Assembly: GCA_916613615.1 (NCBI GenBank)
Contig: OU744720.1
Location: forward strand, 9,527,749-9,591,748
Source: Steromphala cineraria
Taxonomy: Eukaryota; Mollusca; Gastropoda; Trochida; Trochidae
Length of the DNA stretch: 64,000 nt
Direction: 5' to 3'
Of the stretch, positions 12,485-23,969 are shown piece after piece. A program made the translations under genes and the position numbers. The stretch's first letter is position 1, and each line of letters starts with the position of its first letter. The notes beneath the pieces were generated by a model. The model ran no database searches and was not told the DNA's origin. It saw only the letters and a program-made list of their open reading frames with translations.

Positions 12485-13902
12485 CGGTTAATACTAACGT
12501 TTTCATGAAATTGCATTGTTTGGAAATTGTTCGACCATGTTATATAAATATATAGAGCCAACGTCCATGTTACAGTCATCACCAAATATTTATCTGACTA
12601 TTACGTCTCTGTGTCGCAATATATTACATCAGGGTTCTCTAAGGAATGAGGAAATTGATTTGCTTTCTGTATATGTACAAATGTTGGTGGCTTCTGATGA
12701 AAGGAAACAGTTAGCTTCTTAATAAAATAAAAGCCCAGTTGTTTCGAAAACGTAATTCAGCTAATCATTTCTCACTGATAATTGTCTCTGCATGTTTAGA
12801 TCGATTCTCCTCCCTGAAATTGTCAGTTGTTTTGTTTAATCGTCTAACCGGATCTCATTTATCTTAATATTGCCTAGGAATAACGTTAACAGTATCTGTA
12901 TATACATTTTGGGCAATTATCCCTATATTCAAAATATTATTGCTATTCGACAGTTTGATGATTTGTTTGAAATTTTCAATCAAATCTTACTATTAAGTCA
13001 ATTAATTAAAACCATAATCTTATTTTGAAACGCACAAAGTTTCGAAACATTCACGATCACCTACATGCATATGTACATTGAACATTTGAAAATATGCTCC
13101 CCTCTTTGTGTCCAAACTAAGTAATGCATTGAACATATGTCATACTTTACTCTTCTCAACGATTCTTATAACAACAGAAACAGGGATGTCATGTGTTTGA
13201 TAACAAGAAAACTAGTTTAATTTGACGTCACGAGTCCAAAAGTATATTAAAAACGCTCACATGTAGTGTAATCAAAACAACTAACTTTAATCTCAGAAAA
13301 ATCCTACTATGATACAAGATAAAGTTGCAAAAGCTTTGAAATGTTTTGGGATTTGACGTAAATATCTTGTAATTGTCACTTCAGGGGCTGGGGATTTGTT
13401 TTGCATCATTTCTATCTAATGCACGTTGAAAATAATCACATTAAAGACGTGATCGTTGTTTTCGAAAGAGAGTAATCTCCTTACAAAATTTCTTATCGTT
13501 TGAAGGATTATGTTGCCTAATTTCACATGATCACACTTTTATCAAGGATTGATAGCTTATAAACGATGAAAGGATCTCTAGACATTCTGCTAGCAGTCAC
13601 AGATATCTGATAGAGATAGAAAGCTAGGTGAGTAACGTAATAAATGTTGATTTAATAGCATACTTACAGATAATATTAAGGGTTTTTTGTCATTCTCATT
13701 GTTACCTATCACGGTGTACAATACTAGAAAACTGTTGTATGCATTTGCTGATAAATAACATCATGGACATGGAGCTATCTTAGCTTCAAAGATTATATTC
13801 AGTGCTTTCTGCAACTAAGGAAAATAGATGTGAAATGTTTATTCTAGAATGTTCTATTTATGTCTATAGTTTCTCGATCGAAGGATAGAGATATAAAGAT
13901 AA

Positions 13903-15142
13903 TTTGCAGTTTCTTACAGGGTGCGGTATCACATTTTTGCATTTAAGACTTCGTTACTCCATTTGATGACTGAATGACGCCTTGCCTGTACTTTGTATCA
14001 AAACTTAAAAAATGATGAAAATAAAACTTTGGTCTGGCCTGGGGTTTTATATGAGAATAATATGCCATTCCTAAATACAAAATAAATGTTCCTTTCAAAA
14101 GAAAAAAGCTCGATCTCTTACAACACGGAATAACGATGTCATGAATTGCGTTACAGTTAACCTTTATGGTGTAACAACATAAATGTTCTTATCATAAGAT
14201 GCATTTTCCTTCATTCTCTTTGATTCCTTAGTGTTTATATTCATATATTTCATCTCTGAAGTTAGGGGTCCAATGCCCCCCCCCCCCCCCCCCCCCCCCC
14301 ATTAGAATTAAGCTTCTCGTTATCGTGCTTAGTTTACCTCAATATGTCTGAATAAGTTCTTGTTACCATGACGTCCTCTGAGAGCATGTTCCTTCCGACC
14401 TTGGAACAACCTCCGCAATATTTGGTCCTAGTTGTCTTGACGTTAAGGGTTTCAAAAGGCAATCTGAATATCCAAGGAACTACAGTGACATAGACGTATC
14501 TCAAATGGTAATAATCCTACCTCTTTAGTTCTGTAAAGTCATTTTATTAAAGCATGAGGTGACTTGGAAATATTGCTATTTCCAGAAAGGAATATTAGAT
14601 AGGGTTCCTTGCCCATATATGACTGAAAGGGAATAACATTTAAAATGGAAATCAAATAGCATGACATTAATCCATGAATTTTGTCAATCAATTAACTATC
14701 TAATCGCTCATGTAATGTAAAAAAATCCCTTTCCATGCATACTTATATTGCGTACCTGACTTTCTTGAATGCGATAGGAGAGTTTAATAGGCTTTCTCGC
14801 CAGGTGGAATGAAGATATATGATAGGTGGTCTTGTTCTTAAAATCAATAAAGTCTGCACTTCTATACCTTCTTTACAAATACCATTGCAAAATCCCAGCT
14901 AGCCACGGAAAGATGAATATCGTATGTTCCATAAAAAATGTAAGATATAATTGTCCATACGATATGGATTGTCTGATTGGTGTCCATGATTTGATGCATA
15001 ATTTAAAAGTTTCTAACAACGCCTGAAGTACAAGATTTTTTCCTAAACTAAAACTTTAAACTAAACTAAACTCAAATCTTATTTTTTATTTTTCATATCT
15101 AATCAATTTGTGTAGAAATAACCTGAAATACTATGAATAAAT
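13903..15142. repeat. Younger tandem duplication inside copy A, unit 1
   Basis: This is the first of two head-to-tail units with a period of about 1240 bp. Both start at TTGC(A/T)GTTT.TTACAGGGT and run through the same landmarks, including GACTTCGTTACTCCATTTGA, the poly(C) run and TAGCCACGGAAA. The two units are far more similar to each other than to the single equivalent in copy B. Confidence 0.93.
14276..14300. repeat. Poly(C) run of 25
   Basis: The run follows GGGGTCCAATG in unit 1. The same place in copy B (about 26428-26445) reads TCCAATGGCCTTTAG with no C run, so the run arose or expanded on the copy A side. Confidence 0.95.
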
Positions 15143-16344
15143 TTGCTGTTTTTACAGGGTTCGGTAACACATGTTTGCATTTAAGACTTCGTTACTCCAT
15201 TTGATGACTGAATGACGCCTTGCCTACTTTGTATCAAAACTTTAAAAATGATGAAAATAAAACTTTGGTCTGGCCTGGGTTTTTTTTATGAGAACACATA
15301 ATATGCCATTCCTAAATATAAAATAAATGTTCCTTTCAAAAGAAAAAAGCTCGATTTCTTAAAGCACGAAATAATGATGTCATAAATTACATTACAATAA
15401 ACCTTTTTTATGCCAGGATAAAGATGTTCTTGTAACCATAAGATGCATTTTTGGGGGTGTATTTCATCTCTGAAGTTAGGGGTCCAATGCCCCCCCCCCC
15501 CCCCCCCCCCCCCACCCCCCCCCCCCCATCTTTAGAATTAAGCTTCTCGTTATCGTGCTTAGTTTACCTCAATATGTCTGAATAAGTTCTTGTTACCATG
15601 ACGTCCTCTGAGAGCACGTTCCTTCCGACCTTGGAACAACCTCTGCAAGATTTGGTCCTTGTTGTCTTGACGTTAAGGGTTTCAAAAAGCAATCTGAATA
15701 TCCAAGGAACTACAGTGACATAGACGTATCTCGTATCCTACCTCTTAAGTTCTGTAAAGTCATTTTATTAAAGCATGAGATGACTTGGAAATATTGCTAT
15801 TTCCAGAAAGGAATATTAGATAGGGTTCCTTGCCCATATATGACTGAAAGAGAATGACATTTAAAATGGATATGAAATATCATGATATTAATCCATGAAT
15901 TTTGTCAATCCATTAACTATCTAATCGCTCATGTAATGTTAAAAAATCCCTTTCCATGCATACTTATATTGCGTACCTGACTTTCTTGAATGCGATAGGA
16001 GAGTTTAATAGGCTGTCTCGCCAGGTGGAATGAAGAGATATGATAGGTGGTCTTGTTCTTACAATCAATAAAGTCTGCACTTCTATACCTTCTTTACAAA
16101 TACCATTGCAAAATCACAGCTAGCCACGGAAAAATAAATGTCGAATGTTCGATCAAAAATATAAAATCAAATTGTCCATACGATATAGCATATCTGATTA
16201 TGTTCCTGATTCTTTGCATATTCTAAAAATTCTTAAGTTCTTACAACGTGTGAAGTACAAGAAGTTTTTCCTAAGTAAACTCAAATCTTATATTTTTATA
16301 TATATATCTTTATTTATGTAGAAATATCCTCAAATACTATGAGT
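15143..16344. repeat. Younger tandem duplication inside copy A, unit 2
   Basis: This is the second head-to-tail unit, joined to unit 1 at AATAAATTTGCTGTTTTTAC. Its right end continues into sequence (CTTCATTGAACAGCTTAATTA) that matches copy B but is absent after unit 1. That identifies unit 2's right side as the original flank. Confidence 0.93.
15490..15527. repeat. Poly(C) tract, 24 C + A + 13 C
   Basis: This is the unit 2 equivalent of the 14276 run, longer and interrupted by one A at 15514. Confidence 0.95.
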
Positions 16345-16848
16345 TAACTTCATTGAACAGCTTAATTAAAATGTCGTTATAATTGACAACACAATGTTTC
16401 AATATCCTAGACATGTTGGCTGCAAATACACTTGTAATTTGAAGCATCAATACATCTGGTTTATGCTTTTTAATAATTATCGTCATATCTACTACCTTTT
16501 CGAATGTAATCAAGAAGTTGTACAATGTTCGCTATGATAAGAGATCGGAATAGGGATCAATGTAAACCAGCTAGTCACTTTCAAAACGGCAGTAGCACGT
16601 TTTAAGGGGGAATATAAGGTGATGTCAGGAAAATGAAAATAAATGGTTCCAAATGAAAGACAATGTATTTAAACTAAATGGAGCAGTAATAATTCAAATA
16701 TATAACGTAAGGTTCAGCCATGCGATTCCTTTTTCTTACAAAAATGAATGAAAGGTGGACGCCAATGGATTTTATGTAAATTCTAATACTTTGTCCTCTG
16801 ACTATGGGTGATTGGCTTGTGAAATGTGATTGTTGACACTGTCAATAC

Positions 16849-18048
16849 AAGTGAAGAAGCGAGCAAAGCTCACATACCCCCTCTCCCCACTTTGTTCAAA
16901 GAATTTCAAATAGTAAAACTGATTAATATTGGTTAAAGTATGATCGTTGAGTAAGTCATTGTGTAAGTCTTCTTTTAACTGAAACCCAAATACCGAATTC
17001 ATTAATAGGTTTTACAATTAAAAGGGTACATCTTGAGATAATTGTTGATCTTTGTTTCAAAGTTGAGGTAGTTATCATGAATATTCTACGAGATGCACTG
17101 AGGACAAAACTATTTTTGTTGAGTCCCTTTGTAAGTTATGTTTTCCAAAAAAAACACAGAGAAGAAAATGCATATATATCGTTTAACTCTCACAAGGCAT
17201 ATCCAGCAATCACGATTGACATTTGTAGCAAATTTGGTGAAGCTGAGATGTATATTTCAGAAAATATGTTCAGGACAAAGTAATTTATCATAGAATCACT
17301 GTTTTAGTCATGTTTCCATGGAAACCGCCAAAAAAATTTAAAATGTGATGGTCTAATCCTCAAATGGCACATCTAGGGATCATGGTTGATAAGTGTATGA
17401 AGTTTGGTGAAGCTAGCATGAATAGTTTGGGAGATATGATCCGGACAAAAGACTTTGTCTTAGAGTCACTGTTTTAGTCATGTTTCCATGAAAACCGCAA
17501 AAAATAAAAATAATTGGTTGGTCTAACCCTCAAAAAGCCCATCTAGGGATCATGGTTGATAAGTGTATGAAGTTTGATGAAGCTAGCATGAATAGTTTGG
17601 GAGATATGCTCCGAACAAAAGACTTGGTCATAGAGTCACTGTTTTAGTCATGTTTCCATGGAACCCGCAAAAAATAAAAATAATTTGTTGGTCTAACCCT
17701 CAAAAGGCACATCAAGGGATCATGGTTGACATGTGTATGAAGTTTGATGAAGCTAGCATGCATAGTTTTGGAGATACGCTCCGCACAAAACGACTTCCTC
17801 AAAGAGTCATTTTTTAGTCTGCAAAAATGAAAAATCAGAAATAGTTTTAACCCTCAAAAGGCACAACTAGGGATCATGGTTGACATGTGTATAAAGTTTG
17901 ATGAGGCTAGCATGCATAGTTTTGGAGATCTGCTCCGCACAAAGTTTTGGGACGGACGGACGGACAGACGGACGGACGGACGGACAGACGGACGGACGGA
18001 AAGAATGAACGCTATATACCCCCGCTTACGCTGTAAGGCGGGGGTATA
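16849..18048. mobile_element. Composite non-autonomous element with 170-bp repeats and terminal hairpin
   Basis: About 1.2 kb interrupts the MITE between TCAATACAA and TAATACATTA. The left end carries GCGAGCAAAGCTCACATACC. The middle is an array of ~170-bp repeats. This is followed by GGAC/GGACAGAC microsatellite (17949-18002) and a terminal hairpin CCCCCGCTTAC/GTAAGGCGGGGG (18018-18046). The ends carry opposing ATACCCCC and GGGGGTAT, which may be short terminal inverted repeats. I associate this structure with mollusc genomes. There is no coding capacity; the Pro-Ser-Val-Arg string on the minus strand is the microsatellite translated. Confidence 0.8.
17040..17940. repeat. Tandem array of about five ~170-bp units
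   Basis: The phrases GGGATCATGGTTGA, TGTATGAAGTTT and GAAGCTAGCATG recur at spacings of 170, 170, 170 and about 154 bp. The first unit is the most diverged, and the unit before the microsatellite is truncated. The last units are the most alike. Confidence 0.88.
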
Positions 18049-18311
18049 ATAATACATTAGGCATTTACTTACAATTATAAGTGCAATTTTTAAAATATAA
18101 AATTATCAAAAAACGTGCTACTGCCCCTTTAAATAATTTGATGTCATAGCACTGTCATAACTTTTCCATTACTAGTGTATTCCATCAGTCACAAATGTTT
18201 CATTCGGAATTGACCTAGTCCGTGTACAGACTCAAGGACGGCATAGCCAACAATTTGTTCATCCATTGATTTGAAAAACGAATCCTCATTTTGAGTAGGA
18301 TGTATAAATAA

Positions 18312-18626
18312 TAATGTGCATACTTATATTGCGCCTTTTCCACGTCCTAAGACATGCTCAAAGCGCTACATTATTACCCCGAAGGAGTGTACTTTCACAG
18401 CTGCTACTAAGCGCTAATCACGACCACGTAGGTCAGTACATCCAATGTTCAGGTACCCAATTTAACAGCTGGGTGGACTGAGTGCAATGTGGATGAAGTG
18501 CCTTGCCCAGGGACACAACACAGGATGAGACCCAAGTCACAAACTTTTGGTGTCTTCACCGGGATTCGAACCCTGGTCTATGGCGTGAGAGGCCAGCATG
18601 CTAACCACTACACCACTGTGCTCCGT
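18312..18626 (-). mobile_element. tRNA-derived SINE, minus strand, near full length
   Basis: Reading the minus strand, the head has a box A (GTGTAGTGGTTAGCATG) and box B (GGGTTCGAATCC). Next comes a central region with TGCCTTGC...CACTTCATCCACATTGCAC and CCCAGCTGTTAAATTGGGTA. The tail is CTTAGGACGTGGAAAAGGCG followed by CAATATAAGTATG. Copy B lacks it at the corresponding place (about 27620-27645). It is therefore either a copy A insertion or a deletion in B. I found no clear target duplication. Confidence 0.88.
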
Positions 18627-19893
18627 ACATGATATTTCTTAACATTGAATCCATTGCCTATGACCAGCTACGGTTGCTTTATCAAATAATCACAATGGTC
18701 AAACATTATGGTCAAACGCTTCAAGCAGTTACTTTTGTATGCATCACCTATGCCTCTTTTGCAATCAAACGTCCTGGACTCTGACCGTTCAAACGGCCTT
18801 ATTGACTTTTACCATACTCATGTATCGTTTGACTTAGAATCAGTAGTACATGTACATTGTAATCAATCTGATGGCGGCTGGTGAGTACCGACTAGCGATG
18901 GCAAGATGTTGTACAGAATGACTTGGAGAGGTTCTGGCATTGGTGCCAGCAGCATTGAATAACACCTGGTTGTCAACCTAAATGACAAACCCACCTACAC
19001 CAGGGTATCATATTTTGGCATATTACAGATTAAGAAGCTATTTGAAGAACTGTTATGATATCAGAACATTCCGAGACAGTGTAGCCAGTATCTGATCCAA
19101 ATCAGTTAGTAAGTAAACATTGTTCCAAATAAAGATCGCACAAGTAATTGATTGTTCTGTGCGCTCGACGTTTTAGAGTCTTCCAGTTATTCAGCCAGTT
19201 CTATATTTTGACTTGACAATAATATATCTCTATCTTTTCCCTGCATCCATAAATACAACATTAATGAATGTCATCAGCTTCTATCTTTTACTAATAAAAA
19301 TGTTATAGTTTAGTTTTTCATTTTGGGTGTCGTTGATTGGTTATCGATAAAATGGGGCGAAAAGAAATTGGTATAAAATATAACCAGATATTACAAAATT
19401 CATTTTGAAAAATATTGATTTAGTGACGGTGACTGGAAGAAACAGTTATCAATAAAGACGTTTATGAAAACCAGAAATATTCATAATAGATTGATATAAT
19501 CATGTATTTTCAAAATGTATTTGCATCCCTTTCTGTACTTTTGCTGTGCATTACACCCATAAGGCCATTGAAAATAACCAGGACTGTCGGACATATGAAC
19601 TTGACTAAATGTTGACAAACGTGATCATACATTGGGCATTTTTTATCAGATAGAAAGCCAATTACTCCTGAATATATTTCAGTGTAAGTTGATAACCACA
19701 GATAAGATTAATTTCAAGTTCAGAAATGTGAGAAGTACTAGTGCACTACCGTCCTCTCTGTACATTACTGGATTTAATCATTTATATAATTATTTTTTTC
19801 ATTTAAATTTTACTTCCATTCATTACCATTAAAACAAGATGTCAGCTTTACAATTAATTACGTTTTATATTGGTTATGTAACTAATTGATAGA

Positions 19894-20176
19894 AGGAGCG
19901 CAGTGGTGTAGTGGTTAGCATGCTGGCCTCTAAAGACCCGGGTTCGAATCCTGGTGAGAGATTTGTTATGTGTTGTCATGTGTGTTGTCCCTTGACAAGG
20001 CACTTCATCCACATTGTACTCAGTCCACCAAGTTGTTACAATGGGTACCTGACAACTGGATGTTCTGACCCACGTGATCGTGAGAAGCGTTAACTAGCAG
20101 CAGGGTTATAATGTAGCGCTCTGAGCATGTCTTAGAACTTTGAAAAGGCGCCATATAAGTATGGACATTATCATTT
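19894..20176 (+). mobile_element. tRNA-derived SINE, plus strand, present in both duplicated blocks
   Basis: The head carries GTGGTGTAGTGGTTAGCATG (box A) and GGGTTCGAATCC (box B). The body has the central block ACAAGGCACTTCATCCACATTG. The tail is GAAAAGGCGCCATATAAGTA. The 3' half of the same insertion is at the collinear position in copy B (28656-28790), followed in both copies by the shared flank TTTGATTGCAT and AATCAGGCTTCTCT. The insertion is therefore older than the segmental duplication. Confidence 0.92.
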
Positions 20177-21898
20177 ATATTTGATTGCATATAATCAGGC
20201 TTCTCTTTCGAAAGGTGATCATATTAAAACAGAAGAAAGCTTCGGATGTTATGTTATGACATATTGAGTGGTTTCGATTGAGTATCGCTTAACAGCCTGG
20301 CTGTCCTAAGTAGTGGGGAGGGTTTTCATATTTTATGTACGTTAAAATGCATTTGTTTTAATCAAGTAGGGAGAGAATGGTTAAAATGTTGATTATTTAA
20401 AAATCCCTGTTACTGTTCGATATGTGAAGGTCATGTGTACAAAGATCATTCCATTTGAGTGTCAAAAAGTCTGAATTACTCTCGCCTATACTAACTTCGT
20501 TCACTTTTTAATCTATTTGGAAAATTAAAATTCAATGGTTGTTCACATTGCACACACAAAAGACTTCCCAACATTGAAATATAGTTTTCAACACTGTAAT
20601 GTTATGTTGCTTTAAAACACGTTCTGCGACATGATAATTTAACACTTTTATGACAGAGATGGAACAACCAAAGGGAACTATTTTAATAACGGGTTACACA
20701 CCTTTTTTGAGATGTTATAAAACGTGATATGCAATAAAGAATGCCTCTCTCAGGTCTCCAGATCTGAAGTTTCATTTTATCAGTAATCAACATGCAATGG
20801 TCGTTGTCTCCCTTGGAGGAAGACGAGTCGAGTTGATAACTGTGCATGTTCTTGAAACCTCCCAGTCTTAGCAAACAAAATCACAATGTTTAAATGCAGC
20901 CAGCTTTGTAGTTTTTAATCGTTTTTAAGAAATGATAACAAAGGATTATGTGATTGGCATGAAATCATATTTTACTTTAGTTTGATTAAATTACAAATTC
21001 CAAAAAATATAGATTCAATCAAATTTTAGCATCCCCCCTAATTGTTTATCACATTTCTTTCTTTTCTTTTAAATCGTTTTTTCAGGGCTTTTGCTGTAAT
21101 ACTTGCTGTGATTAAAATTCTCAGAAAACAGATTCAGCTGAGATTAACAGTTAGCATCCACAGTTTATTCTTAATTCAATTTGTGGTTTTTGAGGTTTTT
21201 AGGTAGATTATCAAATATGATATAGGAATTTTGTGACAATCTATTTCATGAAGACTGTCATGATAGGATTTCTCTCAAAAACTAAGTTTAAAGGAAAAAG
21301 CTTTTACGTTGAGCATCTATTTTACGGGATTTGAAAAAAATAGCTTTTATTTACTCACTTTTGAGCTACTGAACGAATAAAACCCTGAACTTTACTATTT
21401 AGAAACAGTGTTTCCCAAAACGTTTTGTTGTAATAATAATTACTTCTTGCCCAAATGAGAACTGCAGTGAAATATTCAAACAGTTTTTAAAACTTGTTTA
21501 AAACCACTCCATGTATGACAATAAGTTTCATTGTTCAATTCACAAGGCCTCTTCATGAAAATCTTACTTTCACAAGAATCGCAAATACGTTTGCTCGATA
21601 AGTGTATGTTGAATAATACAAACTATGTAATAAAACATTTTATTATAAGCTTCATTTGTGTTTTGTATTTATAATTTTTAAAGTTCAAAACATAAAGCAA
21701 GCTTTCCTGATTAACAGCTAATCCATCAGGATCGTAGGCTAAATGCCACAATATCTTCAAAATTTAAAATCACTGTCAAACATAGTTTTTGGTGATACAA
21801 ATTGCATGAACATCAAACCTGCAGTAAATGTATACCTTTTGTTGAACTGATGGAGCTATAATCACGGAATGAAAATGGGGATCTGATGATTGTTAAAC

Positions 21899-21918
21899 AT
21901 ATATATATATATATATAT
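21899..21918. repeat. AT dinucleotide microsatellite
   Basis: About ten AT repeats, present in copy A only. Confidence 0.9.
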
Positions 21919-22647
21919 GGTCTTAATTATTGATGACTTATATCTATACCGGTATGCTCGAATGTATTGACAGTAGAAAATATATACTTTTAAGCCAAAA
22001 CGTCTTTCTGATAGTTTCACGGTAGTTGCTTACTTAGTATTGAAACTTACATTTTACTCGAAAAATAATTAGGCCGCTTGCAAACACTTACCTTGGGAGA
22101 ATTATTGTAATCTAATGTTTCTACATGTATGATGTAGTTTAAATTTCAAATGATGAACAAGATAAAGTTTCGTTAACAGGCATTAAAGAAGGTGAGATGA
22201 TGAAGAATAATGATGGGGATATAATGAAAATACAACTTCTTCAAGTTTTGCGATTTAGAAATAGTTACTTGTTTTGTACCCAAGCACTTGTAGATCGAGG
22301 GAGACAACTTCGATATCATATTAATTACTTAAGTAACGAAATTGAGAAAATTAAGCCAAATTTCTACATGCAACCATTTGTTGACAAAACGGAACATCAT
22401 TAAATTGTGACTTGTGTCCTAGTTATATCCTGCTTACACTAGATGCACTATGTGATCTCTGGCATGTTAACCTTTGTAGCATATAAATGAATAACATTTT
22501 AGTTATTTGATTGATATGGAATTGTGTACATGTAGAGAATATTATAGAACAAAAACACTAATTACATTGAATCTCATTATTGCGAATATTTTGTAATATT
22601 TGGAAGTTAACACATTCGATTTAACATTATAAATCTGTTTTAATGTA

Positions 22648-23969
22648 CTTCACACCCAATCTTATTAAAATATGATCTATTTGCTACACTACGCTACGCA
22701 TGTAGATCATACCAGGCTCAGTTATAACAGCCGTCAGAGTATCTTTGACTCGGCCAATCAGCGACTTTGCACCGTAACTCGGGTTGCTGGCGACAGGTAT
22801 TCATATCTAATCTTCAGAACTCGAAAAACGAACATTTCCGACTATTTCTAAATTTCGACAACAAATATTTCCTGTAATGTACGAATGAATTACTCAAACT
22901 GTGCTTTATATCGCTCCTATCAATTTGTTGGTCCAAAAACGTCCAGGTAAATATTTAAATGTTATCATTATCGAAGAAATCACCGTAAACTTGGCAAATT
23001 CAAACAGCAAGCTGTAGATGCTATTTTTGGAACAGTTACGTTATATAAACGTTTCCTTTTAAATCTTATATGAAACGATTTATGCTCATTAAATTCGTTG
23101 TATTTTGTAGCCATAAATATACTGACACAAATGAGAAGACCAGAACTGACATAAAAACATTAGGTAAAGTCTTGTTGATTTGTTATCATACATATTCGAT
23201 ATACATATGCAAATTAGAAAGAATCTAGTTCTGTCAAATAGTCAAACATTACAACTGAATTAGCGAATGTTACGACATATGCAAATTACCTAACACTGCT
23301 TTTTGGGAAAATCGAAAGGTCATAAGTTATCATTTTATCATTTGGGCTGTACTGTGTTAAATTGCTTTAATCTCTTGAATTGTCCTTTAAGAAAGGTACG
23401 ATTTGATTGGTGGATGAAATCTTCCTCACATCCAGCGGTCAAAGGTTACCCTGACGGCTGGACTTACGGGGCCTTGTGAGATCTTTAATCTGCGTAACGT
23501 AGTGAAGCAATTAAGATAATAATATACAAAATGATATACAAAATTTGTATAGCGCCCTATATGGCTTAACAAAAAGCCACTCTAAGGCGCTTCACAGTGA
23601 ATAAGCCTTCTTGTACAGGTGAGTCTTGACGCCCTTTTTGAATGCGGCATATGATTCAGAGTCTCTGATTGTGGCTGGTAGATTGTTCCGAACAGATGAA
23701 GCTATTTTGTCAAAGCGCCTGTTGCCATATTTGACAGTTCTGGTTTTTGGTACGGTGATGAGCGAAACTGTTTCGGAACGGAGGGTTCGTGATGGTTGGA
23801 ATGGGGTGAAGAGCTCCTGGAGGTAACTTGGACCTGTGCTGTGCAGTGCCTTGTATGTATGTGTCAGGATTTTGTGCTGACATCTATTAAGATATCATTT
23901 TAATGAGATTTAATCTGCGTAACGTAGTGAATCAATTAAGATATCATTTTAATGAGATTGCTTCACACC
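22648..23969. mobile_element. TIR DNA transposon with 9-bp target duplication (Mutator-like?)
   Basis: The element body is 22657-23960. Perfect CTTCACACC duplications flank it (22648-22656 and 23961-23969). The left end CAATCTTATTAAAATATGAT pairs with the right end, whose complement starts CAATCTCATTAAAATGATAT. Pairing continues through CACTACG.TACGCA, GATC, then CAGCCGTCAG.GTA and TTTGAC, giving terminal inverted repeats of about 105 bp. Copy B has one target copy (CGTCAGACC, near 31817) and no element. A 9-bp duplication with long inverted repeats suggests a Mutator-like family. hAT (8 bp) cannot be excluded, and no transposase is present. A 50-bp subterminal piece is duplicated at the right end, and a LINE fragment interrupts it. 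Confidence 0.88.
23519..23885 (-). pseudogene. 5'-truncated LINE, C-terminal coding end plus 3' UTR
   Basis: On the minus strand 23885-23592 is one uninterrupted frame of 97 codons ending in TGA, without a start because the copy is 5'-truncated. It reads the conserved C-terminal tail of CR1/L2-type non-LTR retrotransposons. Landmarks are ILTHTYKALHSTGPSYLQEL near the start, then TLRSE, VPKTRTVKYGNRRF, NNLPATIRDSESYAAF and VKTHLYKKAYSL before the stop. The 3' UTR follows (23591-23519) and ends GGGCGCTATACAAATTTTG. Target duplications ATTAAGATA flank it (23510-23518 and 23886-23894). The frame is undamaged, so the insertion is comparatively young. It lies inside the right inverted repeat of the TIR transposon. 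Confidence 0.88.

Larger units (their letters stand above)
16587..18132 (+). mobile_element. Second TTAA MITE copy, split by a nested element
   Basis: The left part (16587-16848) and the right part (18049-18128) together match the 12125-12480 MITE. It ends TACTGCCCCT followed by TTAA. The left terminus has lost its first bases (it begins GGCAGTAGCACG). Copy B at about 27510-27530 reads TATCTTAAATCATTTGATG with no insertion. This is the unoccupied TTAA target and shows that the MITE arrived after the A/B duplication. Confidence 0.88.

Noticed and set aside
17854..18057. Minus-strand frame with Pro-Ser-Val-Arg repeats
   Set aside because: Translation of the GGAC microsatellite inside the composite element.
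19911..20093. 60-codon frame, and a possible tRNA gene
   Set aside because: It lies in a SINE. The boxes are tRNA-like but the acceptor and other stems do not form a working tRNA.
22197..22403. 68-codon frame in copy A with tandem ATGs
   Set aside because: The equivalent copy B sequence (about 31345-31555) is broken by indels and stops.
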